From Pararcticibacter amylolyticus (GTDB lineage Bacteria; Bacteroidota; Bacteroidia; Sphingobacteriales; Sphingobacteriaceae), in NCBI RefSeq assembly GCF_003130405.1, contig NZ_QEAS01000009.1, positions 35,213 to 99,212 of the forward strand: a stretch of 64,000 nt of DNA, read 5' to 3'. Every line of letters starts with the position of its first letter. The stretch's first letter is position 1. The notes beneath the pieces are model-generated. The model was not told the DNA's origin. It was given only the letters and a program-made list of their open reading frames with translations, and searched no databases. The position numbers and the translations under genes are program-made. Of the stretch, positions 52,461-61,241 are shown one piece after another.

Positions 52461-53441
52461 TTATCTCCAAATAACCTGACCTCCGGCCTTTTCTACCTTG
52501 TCTTTCCCTTTCAGAATGACTGGAATCACTTCCGGGGAATTGGCTTCAACAGGGCCGACGTTGTACTGTTTGCCATCGTTGGGAATGATTTTGAGGTCCC
52601 ATATATAGCTAAATACACCTGCCTGACGGTAATCCGCTCCTACAAGCAGGTATTTCCCGTCAGGGGAGAAAGCCGGAGCTGCTTCCTGGAAATTACTGGT
52701 GGTTACCTGTTTTAGGTCGCTGCCATCGATGTTCATCGTATAGATATGCTTATCGATACGAAGGGCGAGCTGGGTACCCTGGTGATTGACGGTCAAGTCG
52801 CCCCAGCCTTCATATTCCATCTGCTTAACCAAAGCCCCGTTCTTATATGGAGGTGCAGAACGGATAATGTTTTTACCATGCGTCAACAATATCTCGTTAT
52901 TGGGCAGCCACATCTGCATATCATGCATGCTGAACGGCTCTCCGCCGATATCGGTGATGCGGGTGACAAATTCACCATTAACTTTCAGGATAGTGATACC
53001 ATCTTCTTTATCGTTTGACCGCACCAGGATAAGCGTGTTATCAGGCGATAACCAGCCTTTACTGTAATTATATCCAGCAGGTGCGTTGTAGATAAATTCG
53101 TGCACGATGCTTCCATCTTTCAGATTACTTAGCGTAAACCTCACATCGTTGTTACCAACGCGGCTTGCATTGACCGAAGTAAGGCGGTACTTCCCATCAC
53201 GGGATACGTCGAAGTTGTTTAGCTTTGTATTATCCGGGATAAACGAACCACCAGTTCCTGAAGGCAGTTGTACCTGCAGAATACCTTCCGTAGCCCAATC
53301 GTAGTAGATCGTTCCTGTTAATGAGGATGGATATTGACCATTAGCGGAATCACCTTCGCCTGTATCATGGTCTTTTGAACAGGCCAGTAAAAACAGGGAG
53401 AATATAAGACCTGTTCTCCATAATATTTTGAATGTTTTCAT
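52461..53441 (-). CDS. TolB-like beta-propeller lipoprotein
   Basis: 326 residues. Lipobox LFLLAC with Cys21. Repeats of about 40-45 residues with S-x-D-G-K-Y patterns: NFDVSRDGKYRLTSV, KGWLSPDNTLILVRS, AAPAFSPDGKYLLVG, as in TolB/WD40-like PD40 repeats. Probably a surface or periplasmic binding protein. First gene of a two-gene lipoprotein unit with a promoter candidate upstream. Confidence 0.82.
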   Translation of the reverse strand: MKTFKILWRTGLIFSLFLLACSKDHDTGEGDSANGQYPSSLTGTIYYDWATEGILQVQLPSGTGGSFIPDNTKLNNFDVSRDGKYRLTSVNASRVGNNDVRFTLSNLKDGSIVHEFIYNAPAGYNYSKGWLSPDNTLILVRSNDKEDGITILKVNGEFVTRITDIGGEPFSMHDMQMWLPNNEILLTHGKNIIRSAPPYKNGALVKQMEYEGWGDLTVNHQGTQLALRIDKHIYTMNIDGSDLKQVTTSNFQEAAPAFSPDGKYLLVGADYRQAGVFSYIWDLKIIPNDGKQYNVGPVEANSPEVIPVILKGKDKVEKAGGQVIWR

Positions 53442-53846
53442 ATCTATTGCTTATTAAGTTTACACCTTATTACTTACAGATAGTAGACAATGACTGGTAT
53501 TTGTAAATGCAAAGGTATCCCGGAATCAGAAACACATCAATCCACGAAAACCATGAATTTTCAGGTTCTGTCCGGTTTTCTTATATCAGCTGACAACAGT
53601 GACCTGCCTTCTGATGCTTTAAGTATTCCTTCACTGGACGGAGATCGTTCTGATACTAGACAGGCTTAAAATGAATAAGTAAAAGTCATTTTTTACACTT
53701 TTCCCTAAAACGTCCTGTTTTTGCAAAAGATTGAGACGCATATGCTAAAACTTGATACAAAATCTCAAATCCGATAATCGCTAAGGGCTTAATTTTACCG
53801 TCGAATAACCAAGAGTAAATGAACATGTTAATCAAACACACTTAAG
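53442..53846. other. Divergent intergenic stretch
   Basis: 405 bases between the lipoprotein unit (minus) and the glutaminase-family gene (plus). A good promoter candidate for the minus side lies at 53509-53540; the plus side has an AT-rich leader and no obvious gene. Confidence 0.5.
53509..53540 (-). promoter_or_regulatory. Bacteroidota-type promoter of the lipoprotein unit
   Basis: Minus strand reads TTG, 20 bases, TACCTTTGC, in good agreement with the TTTG / TAnnTTTG consensus. Transcription would begin about 60 bases before the ATG at 53441. Confidence 0.5.
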
Positions 53847-56351
53847 ATGAACAAATTCGACAAATTAAAATTTCTGTACCTGCTGACTTTCTTTTTAGGA
53901 TTCCTAAACAGCAAGGCTCAGGACAGGAAGGCTCCATCCTACCCGCTGATCACACACAATCCTAATTTCAGCATCTGGTCTAACACAGATGAACTACATT
54001 CGTCGACTACTACACACTGGACAGGTGCAGACCACTCACTTCTGGGCCTGATCCATGTAGACGGTAGTATTTATCGTTTTCTGGGGAAAGAAGAGCCTGA
54101 TTACAAAACGGTGCTGAGCACGTCAGACGAAGCATCTTATACTGTAAAGTATACCGAATCTGCTCCATCAGGCGAATGGACGTCAAATACTTATGCTGCC
54201 GAGGGTTGGAAATCGGCAGGTACGCCCATAGGAGATGATGAAAAACAGGTAAAGACTCTCTGGAAATCTAATGATATCTGGGTAAGGCGGTCATTCAATA
54301 TTGCTAACACCGCAGGGATCAACGAGCTGTTTCTGAAAATGAACCATGATGATAACATCGAAGTATACCTGAATGGCAAAAGGGTATTCGAGAAAGAAGG
54401 GTGGACCAGTACTTTTCAGTATTATCCGATTAATAAAAGTGACTTGAAGAACGGTCAGAATGTGATCGCTATCCACCTGGCAAATACCGCAGGAGGCAGG
54501 TTCCTTGACTTTGGCCTTGTAGATAAACAAAAGAGCAACGGCGCCGGTATCCGGCTGGCAAAGCAAAAAAGCGTAGAGGTAACTGCAACACAGACCGTTT
54601 ATGATTTTACCTGCGGTAAAGTAGACCTGAAACTCTCATTTACCTCTCCCCTGCTCATGAACGATCTCGGCCTGCTTTCAAGGCCGGTTTCTTATATCAC
54701 CTACACAATTAAAGCGAATGATAAAAAGACTCATTCCGTGAAGGTCTTCCTGAGTGCTTCGTCTAACATCGCAGTATACAAACCTTCACAGGAAGTAACT
54801 GCACAGAAATATTCGACTGCAAAATTATCTGTTTTAAAAACCGGAACGGTGGAACAACCTGTACTGGAAAAAGGTGCTGATGACATGCGTATTGACTGGG
54901 GATATTTCTATGTAGCTGCTCCAAAGACAAGCAAGGCGGTTCAATTCATTACCAGTAGTAAAAATGCTGCCGATGCTTTCAGAAAAGGGATAACGGCATC
55001 TACTGCTTCGCGCGGCAAATCACTGGCACTGAATACCGTTATTCCGTTTGGAACAGTCGGACAGACACCCGTAGAACGCTTTATTGAACTGGGCTATGAC
55101 GAGATCTATTCTATCCAGTATTTTAAAAGGAACCTAAGGCCCTGGTGGAATACATCAGGCAGGGAAACAATTGAAGGTCAGCTAACCGATGCCGCTACTC
55201 AATACAGAGAGGTGATGAAGAAATGTGATGCTTTCAACAAAACGGTATATTCCGAGGCTCTGCAGTCGGGCGGAAAAGAATACGCACATTTATGTGTGCT
55301 TGCCTACCGTCAAAGCATCGCAGCTCATACGCTGGTGAAAAGCCCGGAGCAGGAAATTTTATGGTTATCCAAAGAAAACAATAGTGGTGGGTTCATTAAT
55401 ACAGTAGATGTAACCTATCCTTCTGCTCCGCTTTATCTGATCTATAATCCCTCGTTACTTCAAGGAATGCTGAACGGCATTTTCTATTTTAGTGAAAGCG
55501 GCAGATATCCGCACCCATGGGCAGCTCATGACCTGGGTACCTATCCCCTGGCTAACGGACAGACTTATGGTGAACCAATGCCGGTAGAAGAATCTGGCAA
55601 TATGATTATTCTTACAGCGGCAATTGCAAAAGCACAGGGCAATGCTGATTATGCAAAGAAACATTGGAAAACCCTGACTACCTGGGCAGATTACCTGACA
55701 AAGGAGGGTCTGGATCCTAAAAAACAGCTATGTACAGACGATTTTGCCGGTCACCTGGCGAGAAATGCCAATTTATCTGTAAAAGCAATTGTTGGGATAG
55801 CCTGCTATGCTCAAATAGCTGAAGCCCTGGGTGAAAAAGAAACCGCAAGGAAATATCGCCAGATAGCTGAAAGCATGGTACCGAAATGGATGGAAATGGC
55901 TGATGCCGGTGATCATTATGCTTTAACTTTCGATGATAAGAACACATGGAGCCAGAAGTATAATCTTATTTGGGATAAGGTTTTGGGGTTAGACCTATTT
56001 CCTCAGAAAATCTACGATACAGAGATTGCTTTTTATCTGAAGAAACAGAACAGGTTTGGTTTACCCCTCGATAGCAGAAAAGCTTACACAAAAAATGACT
56101 GGATTTTATGGACCGCGACTTTTGCTCCTAACCGCGAAGAGTTTGAGGCTTTTGTAAAACCCGTTTACAACCACGCTATCCAAACAGAATCACGTGTCCC
56201 CCTGAACGATTTCTACGATTCGAATACCGGCATACGTGAAAACTTTAAGGCGAGAAGTGTAGTCGGCGGTTTCTATATGAAGCTTTTCGCTGACAAACTA
56301 AAGGGGAATCAGGCGGGTATCCCCATGCACCAAGCCCCTTCAAATTATTAA
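53847..56351 (+). CDS. Glutaminase A family protein (DUF4964/DUF5127/DUF4965 type)
   Basis: 834 residues with signal peptide ending NSKAQ. The start YPLITHNPNFSIWSNTDEL matches DUF4964 and ADHSLLGLIHVDGSIYRFLG the DUF5127 beginning. Residues 90-220 contain a separate galactose-binding-like beta sandwich (WVRRSFNIANTAGINELFLK, DNIEVYLNGKRVFE), the fold of GH2 N-domains. DUF4965/DUF1793 follow: FPRY-type WAAHDLGTYPLANGQ and DDFAGHLARNANLSVKAIVG. Fungal GtaA has this layout and deamidates glutamine, but Bacteroidota homologues may be glycoside hydrolase-like. Secreted; single gene. Confidence 0.87.
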   Translation: MNKFDKLKFLYLLTFFLGFLNSKAQDRKAPSYPLITHNPNFSIWSNTDELHSSTTTHWTGADHSLLGLIHVDGSIYRFLGKEEPDYKTVLSTSDEASYTVKYTESAPSGEWTSNTYAAEGWKSAGTPIGDDEKQVKTLWKSNDIWVRRSFNIANTAGINELFLKMNHDDNIEVYLNGKRVFEKEGWTSTFQYYPINKSDLKNGQNVIAIHLANTAGGRFLDFGLVDKQKSNGAGIRLAKQKSVEVTATQTVYDFTCGKVDLKLSFTSPLLMNDLGLLSRPVSYITYTIKANDKKTHSVKVFLSASSNIAVYKPSQEVTAQKYSTAKLSVLKTGTVEQPVLEKGADDMRIDWGYFYVAAPKTSKAVQFITSSKNAADAFRKGITASTASRGKSLALNTVIPFGTVGQTPVERFIELGYDEIYSIQYFKRNLRPWWNTSGRETIEGQLTDAATQYREVMKKCDAFNKTVYSEALQSGGKEYAHLCVLAYRQSIAAHTLVKSPEQEILWLSKENNSGGFINTVDVTYPSAPLYLIYNPSLLQGMLNGIFYFSESGRYPHPWAAHDLGTYPLANGQTYGEPMPVEESGNMIILTAAIAKAQGNADYAKKHWKTLTTWADYLTKEGLDPKKQLCTDDFAGHLARNANLSVKAIVGIACYAQIAEALGEKETARKYRQIAESMVPKWMEMADAGDHYALTFDDKNTWSQKYNLIWDKVLGLDLFPQKIYDTEIAFYLKKQNRFGLPLDSRKAYTKNDWILWTATFAPNREEFEAFVKPVYNHAIQTESRVPLNDFYDSNTGIRENFKARSVVGGFYMKLFADKLKGNQAGIPMHQAPSNY

Positions 56352-56375
56352 ATGAAATAGTCCGGATCGCAATAT

Positions 56376-56414
56376 CAGGTATACGAAGCAGTTTCCCGAG
56401 GCTTCGTATACCTG
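56376..56414 (+). terminator. Hairpin after the glutaminase-family gene
   Basis: CAGGTATACGAAGC pairs perfectly with GCTTCGTATACCTG (14 pairs, 11-base loop) 24 bases after the stop codon. It has no T-run, so it may protect the transcript end rather than act as a classical terminator. Confidence 0.5.
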
Positions 56415-56584
56415 GGGCCGGATCAACCATGCAGCCTTCCAGGGTCTGGACACCAGAGTGCCTTTTCCGGGAGGCTTTCATACAACTGAACCGGCAGTGT
56501 CCGGAATACAAGAGCTTTGAATAAATTTGTTGTAACCCCTGATATTTATTAAGCGTAAAAACACCTAAATAAATTGATAACATT

Positions 56585-56734
56585 ATGGCAACTGTTCTAC
56601 CATTCTTTTCTTATTCCCTCGAAGGGTATATGAATGCTAAAAATTTCTTGCTGACCAGAAAAATTGATATCAGCAACTTAAGGGGCTTTGTTCTTGTTGA
56701 ATTTGCAAATGACATTAAAGAAGCAGAGGGCTAA
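56585..56734 (+). CDS. Possible small protein, 49 residues
   Basis: ATG at 56585, TAA at 56732-56734. Sequence begins MATVLPFFSYSLEGYMNAKN and ends VEFANDIKEAEG. The codons look balanced and the leader is AT-rich, as for real genes here, but no family is recognised and no other support exists. Confidence 0.3.
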   Translation: MATVLPFFSYSLEGYMNAKNFLLTRKIDISNLRGFVLVEFANDIKEAEG

Positions 56735-56875
56735 AACTCCGGTCCAGTGAAATTATCATGTTGTTTTTTGACGAAAATTAGACTACCTAAGTAATAGACT
56801 ATTTAAAATCATTCCTATTTTTGCAGCAGCATCCAGGAGACATCGAAGTTTATCGCTCCTGCATAAAGCTCATTA

Positions 56876-57907
56876 ATGATTGAACTGCAACAAGTAAGTA
56901 AAACATTCCATAAAAAAAATGGCGGCGTAACAGCCCTTGATAATGTATCATTTACCGTCGGTAAAGGCAATATCTTCGGAGTTATTGGTGCCTCGGGAGC
57001 GGGAAAAAGTACACTCATCAGGTGTGTAAACCTGCTGGAACGTCCCGGAAGCGGAAAGGTGATAGTAGACGGTAAAAATCTGCCGGATCTTTCATCATCT
57101 GAACTTGCCCGTTCGAGACGGGAAATGGGTATGATTTTCCAGCATTTTAATTTGCTTTCATCCCGAACTGTATACGAAAATATCGCCCTGCCGCTTGAAC
57201 TGGACAAAACACCAGTCAGCCAAATTAAAACCAGAGTTGACGAGCTCCTGGCCCTGGTTGGACTCGAAGAGAAGAGGAATGATTTTCCCTCCAATCTTTC
57301 CGGAGGCCAAAAACAGCGGGTAGCTATCGCCAGGGCTCTTGCCGCAAGACCCAAGATCTTATTGTGTGACGAAGCTACCAGCGCCCTGGACCCGGCAACT
57401 ACCAGTTCCATTCTTTCATTACTAAAAAATATTAACCGGAAATTCGGTATAACAATCCTCCTTATTACTCATGAGATGGATGTCATCAAAGCTATCTGCG
57501 ACGAAGTGGCAGTTATTAGCGATGGTAAATTGATTGAGAAAGGACGTGTTGGTGATATTTTCTCTAACCCTTCTTCTCCTGTTACAAGAGAGTTTATCAC
57601 ATCTTCTCATGATGTAGCTGTTCCTTTTGAGCTTGAACAGGTATTAACAGAGAGTTCGAATGGCACAGATTATCCATTAGTAAAGCTCAGGTTTACAGGT
57701 AAATTAAATGCCGGAACCGTGTTTTCGGAAACCAGCAGGCTATTTGAAGTAGATAATGAGATCGTGGCGGCCAATATGGATTATGCCCAGGGGATAAAAT
57801 TCGGAGTTATTCTGATCCTGGTGAAAGGCACACAGGAAAATGTACAGCAAGCTATAGAATACTACAAAAGCAATAACATTCAAACGGAGGTGCTGGGATA
57901 TGTCTGA
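56876..57907 (+). CDS. metN: Methionine ABC transporter ATP-binding protein
   Basis: 343 residues. Walker A GASGAGKST (38-46), Q-loop FQHFN, signature LSGGQKQRVAIARAL, Walker B ILLCDEATSALD, H-loop LITHEMD. The last 80 residues form the NIL domain (PLVKLRFTGKLNAGTVFSE), which in E. coli MetN binds methionine and inhibits transport when it is abundant. ATP-driven import of D- and L-methionine with MetI and MetQ, whose genes follow with 8-base overlap and 1-base spacing. Cytoplasmic face of the inner membrane. Confidence 0.96.
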   Translation: MIELQQVSKTFHKKNGGVTALDNVSFTVGKGNIFGVIGASGAGKSTLIRCVNLLERPGSGKVIVDGKNLPDLSSSELARSRREMGMIFQHFNLLSSRTVYENIALPLELDKTPVSQIKTRVDELLALVGLEEKRNDFPSNLSGGQKQRVAIARALAARPKILLCDEATSALDPATTSSILSLLKNINRKFGITILLITHEMDVIKAICDEVAVISDGKLIEKGRVGDIFSNPSSPVTREFITSSHDVAVPFELEQVLTESSNGTDYPLVKLRFTGKLNAGTVFSETSRLFEVDNEIVAANMDYAQGIKFGVILILVKGTQENVQQAIEYYKSNNIQTEVLGYV

Positions 57908-58556
57908 ACCAATGATCTGGATGCTTGTACGTGGTACAGGCGAAACTTTGCTGATGACATTCTTATCTGGATTCTTCGGATTCGTTATCGGGCTTCCCAC
58001 CGGCATATTTCTTTTTATGACCAGGAAGGGGCAGATAATGGAGAATAGTTTTCTGAACACGGCTGCGTCTGTGCTCGTAAATATTTTCAGATCCATCCCT
58101 TTTATTATCCTGATCGTGTGGATGATTCCTTTCACAAGGGCCATCGTGGGAACATCCATCGGCGTAAAAGCAGCTCTTGTGCCTTTGAGCGTTGGGGCAG
58201 CTCCCTTCATTGCCCGTATGATAGAAAACAGCCTTCTTGAGGTACCTCATGGCTTGATTGAAGCCGCACGTGCTATGGGCGCTACTCCTATGCAGATAGT
58301 AAGAAAGGTCTTACTGCCCGAGGCGCTTCCTTCTATCATCAATAGTGCCGCTATCACCCTGATCGCTTTAGTAGGTTACTCAGCAATGGGAGGTGCGGTT
58401 GGGGCCGGCGGACTTGGTCAGATAGGCTACCAGTATGGATATGTCGGGTACGACTTTGTCGTGATGAATGTTGTATTGGTACTACTGGTAATAATTGTTT
58501 TTATCATTCAGACGGCGGGAGATTTTCTTGCCGCAAAAACTGATCACAGAAAATAA
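57900..58556 (+). CDS. metI: Methionine ABC transporter permease
   Basis: 218 residues with five hydrophobic segments. The coupling EAA loop is GLIEAARAMGATPMQIVRKV, then LLPEALPSIINSAAITLI. The start overlaps the metN end by 8 bases. Length and order match MetI of E. coli (217 residues). Confidence 0.96.
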   Translation: MSEPMIWMLVRGTGETLLMTFLSGFFGFVIGLPTGIFLFMTRKGQIMENSFLNTAASVLVNIFRSIPFIILIVWMIPFTRAIVGTSIGVKAALVPLSVGAAPFIARMIENSLLEVPHGLIEAARAMGATPMQIVRKVLLPEALPSIINSAAITLIALVGYSAMGGAVGAGGLGQIGYQYGYVGYDFVVMNVVLVLLVIIVFIIQTAGDFLAAKTDHRK

Positions 58557-58557
58557 C

Positions 58558-59367
58558 ATGAGAATAAGTATAAAAATCCTCGTACTGGCCGTTATAGGCT
58601 TTGTACAAGCAGCCTGCACAGGCAATCAAAGCAGAAACAAAGAAGCTATCCGAATAGGAGTCGAGTCGGGACCAGAATATGAAGTAGCCCTTGCTGCACA
58701 AAAAGTAGCGAAAGAGCGGTATGACCTCGATGTTGAACTGGTGTCGTTTAATGATTATGTTATGCCTAACGAAGCATTGCACCAGGGAGACATTGATGCT
58801 AATGTATTTCAGAACAAACCCTATCTGGATGTTCAGGCTAAGCAAAGAGACTACAAATTCGCTATCTTGGGCAACACGTTTGTTTTTCCCCTTGCCGGAT
58901 ATTCACGAAAAATTAAAAAGACTACGGAGCTTGCAAACGGGAGCACAATCGTTATTCCCAACGACCCTACGAATGGCGGGCGGGCACTGCTCCTGCTTCA
59001 AAATGCTGGTCTTATCCATTTAAAACCGGGAGTTGGCTTATTGCCCACAGTTAACGATATCGCCGGCAATCCCAAAGGTTTAAAAATTCTGGAACTTGAG
59101 GCTCCTCAATTGCCGAGAGCGCTCGATGACAACAATGTGGATGTAGCAGTTATCAATAACACTTTTGCTGCACCGGCGGGACTAGTTGCCAACCGGGATG
59201 GCCTGTTTGTAGAAGATAAAGATTCGCCATACGTCAATATTATTGTATCAAGGCAGGACAATAAAGAAGATCCCCGCTTAAAGAAATTTGTTGAGTCGTA
59301 TCAATCAGACGAAGTTGCAAAAACAGCTGAGAAAGTGTTCAAAGGCGGCGCTGTTAAAGGTTGGTGA
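58558..59367 (+). CDS. metQ: Methionine-binding lipoprotein
   Basis: 269 residues from ATG 58558, one base after the metI stop. Signal peptide with lipobox VQAAC, Cys20. NlpA family motifs: FNDYVMPNEALHQGDIDANVFQ, then PYLDVQAKQRDYK and VIPNDPTNGGRALLLLQNAG. Binds methionine and hands it to MetNI. An upstream in-frame start lies inside metI and is rejected because it gives no signal peptide. Confidence 0.96.
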   Translation: MRISIKILVLAVIGFVQAACTGNQSRNKEAIRIGVESGPEYEVALAAQKVAKERYDLDVELVSFNDYVMPNEALHQGDIDANVFQNKPYLDVQAKQRDYKFAILGNTFVFPLAGYSRKIKKTTELANGSTIVIPNDPTNGGRALLLLQNAGLIHLKPGVGLLPTVNDIAGNPKGLKILELEAPQLPRALDDNNVDVAVINNTFAAPAGLVANRDGLFVEDKDSPYVNIIVSRQDNKEDPRLKKFVESYQSDEVAKTAEKVFKGGAVKGW

Positions 59368-59506
59368 TGTCACCAGCTTGTTTGTGATTGTTTTTACCGA
59401 TTTCTTCGGCTTGTATTTGAGCCTCTATAAATTCTCTTCGGCACGCTGAAATGTATCGTGATATTGTTTGAATTTCCTGTACTAATTAAAACGCTATCTT
59501 AGAAAA

Positions 59507-60679
59507 ATGGAGAAAATTAATCCTGTCGGCATTTTCCCTGCACCCAGATATAAGGATTCAGGAACAACTATTTTTACCGTCATGAGTTCGATGGCCCAGC
59601 AATATAATGCTATCAATCTATCGCAGGGATTTCCGGATTTCGATGCAGACGGACGGCTTGGGGAGTTTCTGCTGGAGGCATGTTCTCACGGATTCCATCA
59701 ATATGCTCCCATGACAGGTCTTCCGATGCTCAGAAATGAAGTTTCAGAATATATTTTCAGCACACAGGAGGTTCGGGTGGATGAGGATGCGGAAATAACC
59801 ATAACTCCCGGAGCAACCAGCGCAATTTTTACAGCATTCACGTCTATATTACAGCCGGGAGATGAAGTAATTGTTTTTGAACCGGCTTATGACAGTTACA
59901 TTCCCAATATAGAAATTAACGGCGCCCGTGCTGTCACTATTCCATTGTCGGCTCCCGATTTCTCTATAGACTGGAATTTAGTAAAAGATGCGATCTCAGC
60001 ACGAACAAAAGCAATAATCCTGACTACTCCTCATAACCCAACCGGAGCAACTCTAAAGCCAAACGACTGGAACACTTTGGCTGAGTTGGTAAGAAATACA
60101 TCGATTATCATTATATCAGACGAAGTTTACGAGCAACTGGTTTATGACAACGAAAAACATACAGGTGTTCTGCAACATCCGGAATTACGCAGGCGCGCAT
60201 TTGCAATTTATTCATTCGGCAAAACATTTCATATCACGGGATGGAAAATCGGCTATTGTATTGCGCCCCCGGTTTTGACAAATGCCTTCCGTAAAATACA
60301 CCAGTTCCTTTCCTTTTCTGTTAATACCCCCGCTCAGTACGCTTTGGCCCGAGTGCTGCAACAGCCGCCCTCTCAGCCTGCAAACATATTACTTCAACAA
60401 AAAAGAGACCTTTTCCTTTCATTATTAGGGGACACTCCATTTACTTTTCACCGGCCCTCTGCGGGCAGTTACTTTCAACTGGCCGGATACAGCAGGATAA
60501 GTAACCTCCCGGACTACGAGTTCGCTGCATGGCTCACCAAAAATCACGGAGTGGCGGCCATACCAGTCAGTGCATTCTACAGAAACAGGAAAGATGATAA
60601 AATTATCAGGTTCTGTTTTGCCAAAAAAGATGAAACGCTGAAAAGTGCTGGAGAAAGGCTAAAAAACGTTGTGGACTAA
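59507..60679 (+). CDS. Methionine-type aminotransferase, PLP-dependent
   Basis: 390 residues, fold type I, class I/II. NLSQGFPDFD and HQYAPMTGLPMLR at the N-terminus, TTPHNPTGA (Asn177), ISDEVYEQLVYD (Asp205, Tyr208) and the PLP lysine in YSFGKTFHITGWKIGY (Lys239). The wording is that of methionine aminotransferase YbdL, which makes the last step of methionine salvage from 4-methylthio-2-oxobutanoate. It stands 139 bases after metQ on the same strand, in keeping with a methionine role. Confidence 0.93.
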   Translation: MEKINPVGIFPAPRYKDSGTTIFTVMSSMAQQYNAINLSQGFPDFDADGRLGEFLLEACSHGFHQYAPMTGLPMLRNEVSEYIFSTQEVRVDEDAEITITPGATSAIFTAFTSILQPGDEVIVFEPAYDSYIPNIEINGARAVTIPLSAPDFSIDWNLVKDAISARTKAIILTTPHNPTGATLKPNDWNTLAELVRNTSIIIISDEVYEQLVYDNEKHTGVLQHPELRRRAFAIYSFGKTFHITGWKIGYCIAPPVLTNAFRKIHQFLSFSVNTPAQYALARVLQQPPSQPANILLQQKRDLFLSLLGDTPFTFHRPSAGSYFQLAGYSRISNLPDYEFAAWLTKNHGVAAIPVSAFYRNRKDDKIIRFCFAKKDETLKSAGERLKNVVD

Positions 60680-60758
60680 AAATGCCTGATTATTAAAGAA
60701 GCTCAAAATGACGAATAAAGGCAATTGAGAATTACCCTACATAGCTCATAGATTAAAT

Positions 60759-61235
60759 ATGCAAAGTGACCAGGATCATTTATTTGGTACCAGGGTAAGA
60801 GATATATTTGCGGCAGTAAGCCCTTTTTCGACAATGATAACGAGAATTTGGATAGTACTGTTCGTTCTATTTGCAGCCTATTCGGTCGCTGTATATATCT
60901 ACAGTGATGGACAACACCGCGAGTCGCTCCCCTCTGCCAGCGTGAATAGAGGCTGGCAAGCCTGGCAGAAAAATAACTGTCACACTTGCCATCAGCTTTA
61001 CGGGCTTGGCGGATATATGGGACCAGACCTTACCAATGCTGCTTCTGATCCCAGAAAAGGTCGGGAATATATGCGCGCATTTATAAAATATGGAACCAAT
61101 AGTATGCCCTCGTTTCAACTGAGCGATAAAGAAATTAACGACATACTGAGCTTTCTGTCCTGGGTTGACAAAAGCGGAAAAAATATAGTCAGTCCGGCAA
61201 ATGTACACTGGACAGGAAATTACCTGATAAACTAA
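60759..61235 (+). CDS. NorC-like membrane-anchored cytochrome c
   Basis: 158 residues. Membrane anchor about 25-48 (MITRIWIVLFVLFAAYSVAVYIY), then one c-type heme site CHTCH (74-78) in NNCHTCHQLYGLGGYMGPDL, with axial Met116 in GTNSMPSFQLS. Length and the G-L-G-G-x-x-G-P-D-L segment match NorC, the electron-accepting subunit of cNOR-type nitric oxide reductases. The NorB-like gene starts 6 bases after the stop, so both form one complex in the inner membrane. Confidence 0.88.
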   Translation: MQSDQDHLFGTRVRDIFAAVSPFSTMITRIWIVLFVLFAAYSVAVYIYSDGQHRESLPSASVNRGWQAWQKNNCHTCHQLYGLGGYMGPDLTNAASDPRKGREYMRAFIKYGTNSMPSFQLSDKEINDILSFLSWVDKSGKNIVSPANVHWTGNYLIN

Positions 61236-61241
61236 TATCAC

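Larger units (their letters stand above)
56352..56875. other. Intergenic stretch upstream of metN
   Basis: 524 bases. Holds a perfect 14-base-pair hairpin at 56376-56414, a possible 49-codon gene at 56585-56734, and a TATTTTTGC sequence (56816-56824) that resembles a -7 element 50 bases before metN. I looked for a SAM riboswitch here and see none. Confidence 0.45.

Noticed and set aside
56735..56875. SAM riboswitch upstream of metN
   Set aside because: I looked for the SAM-I CTTATCAAGAG core and SAM-II pseudoknot signatures and see neither.
56815..57411. 198-codon minus-strand frame over metN
   Set aside because: metN is unambiguous; the reverse frame is Ser-rich noise.
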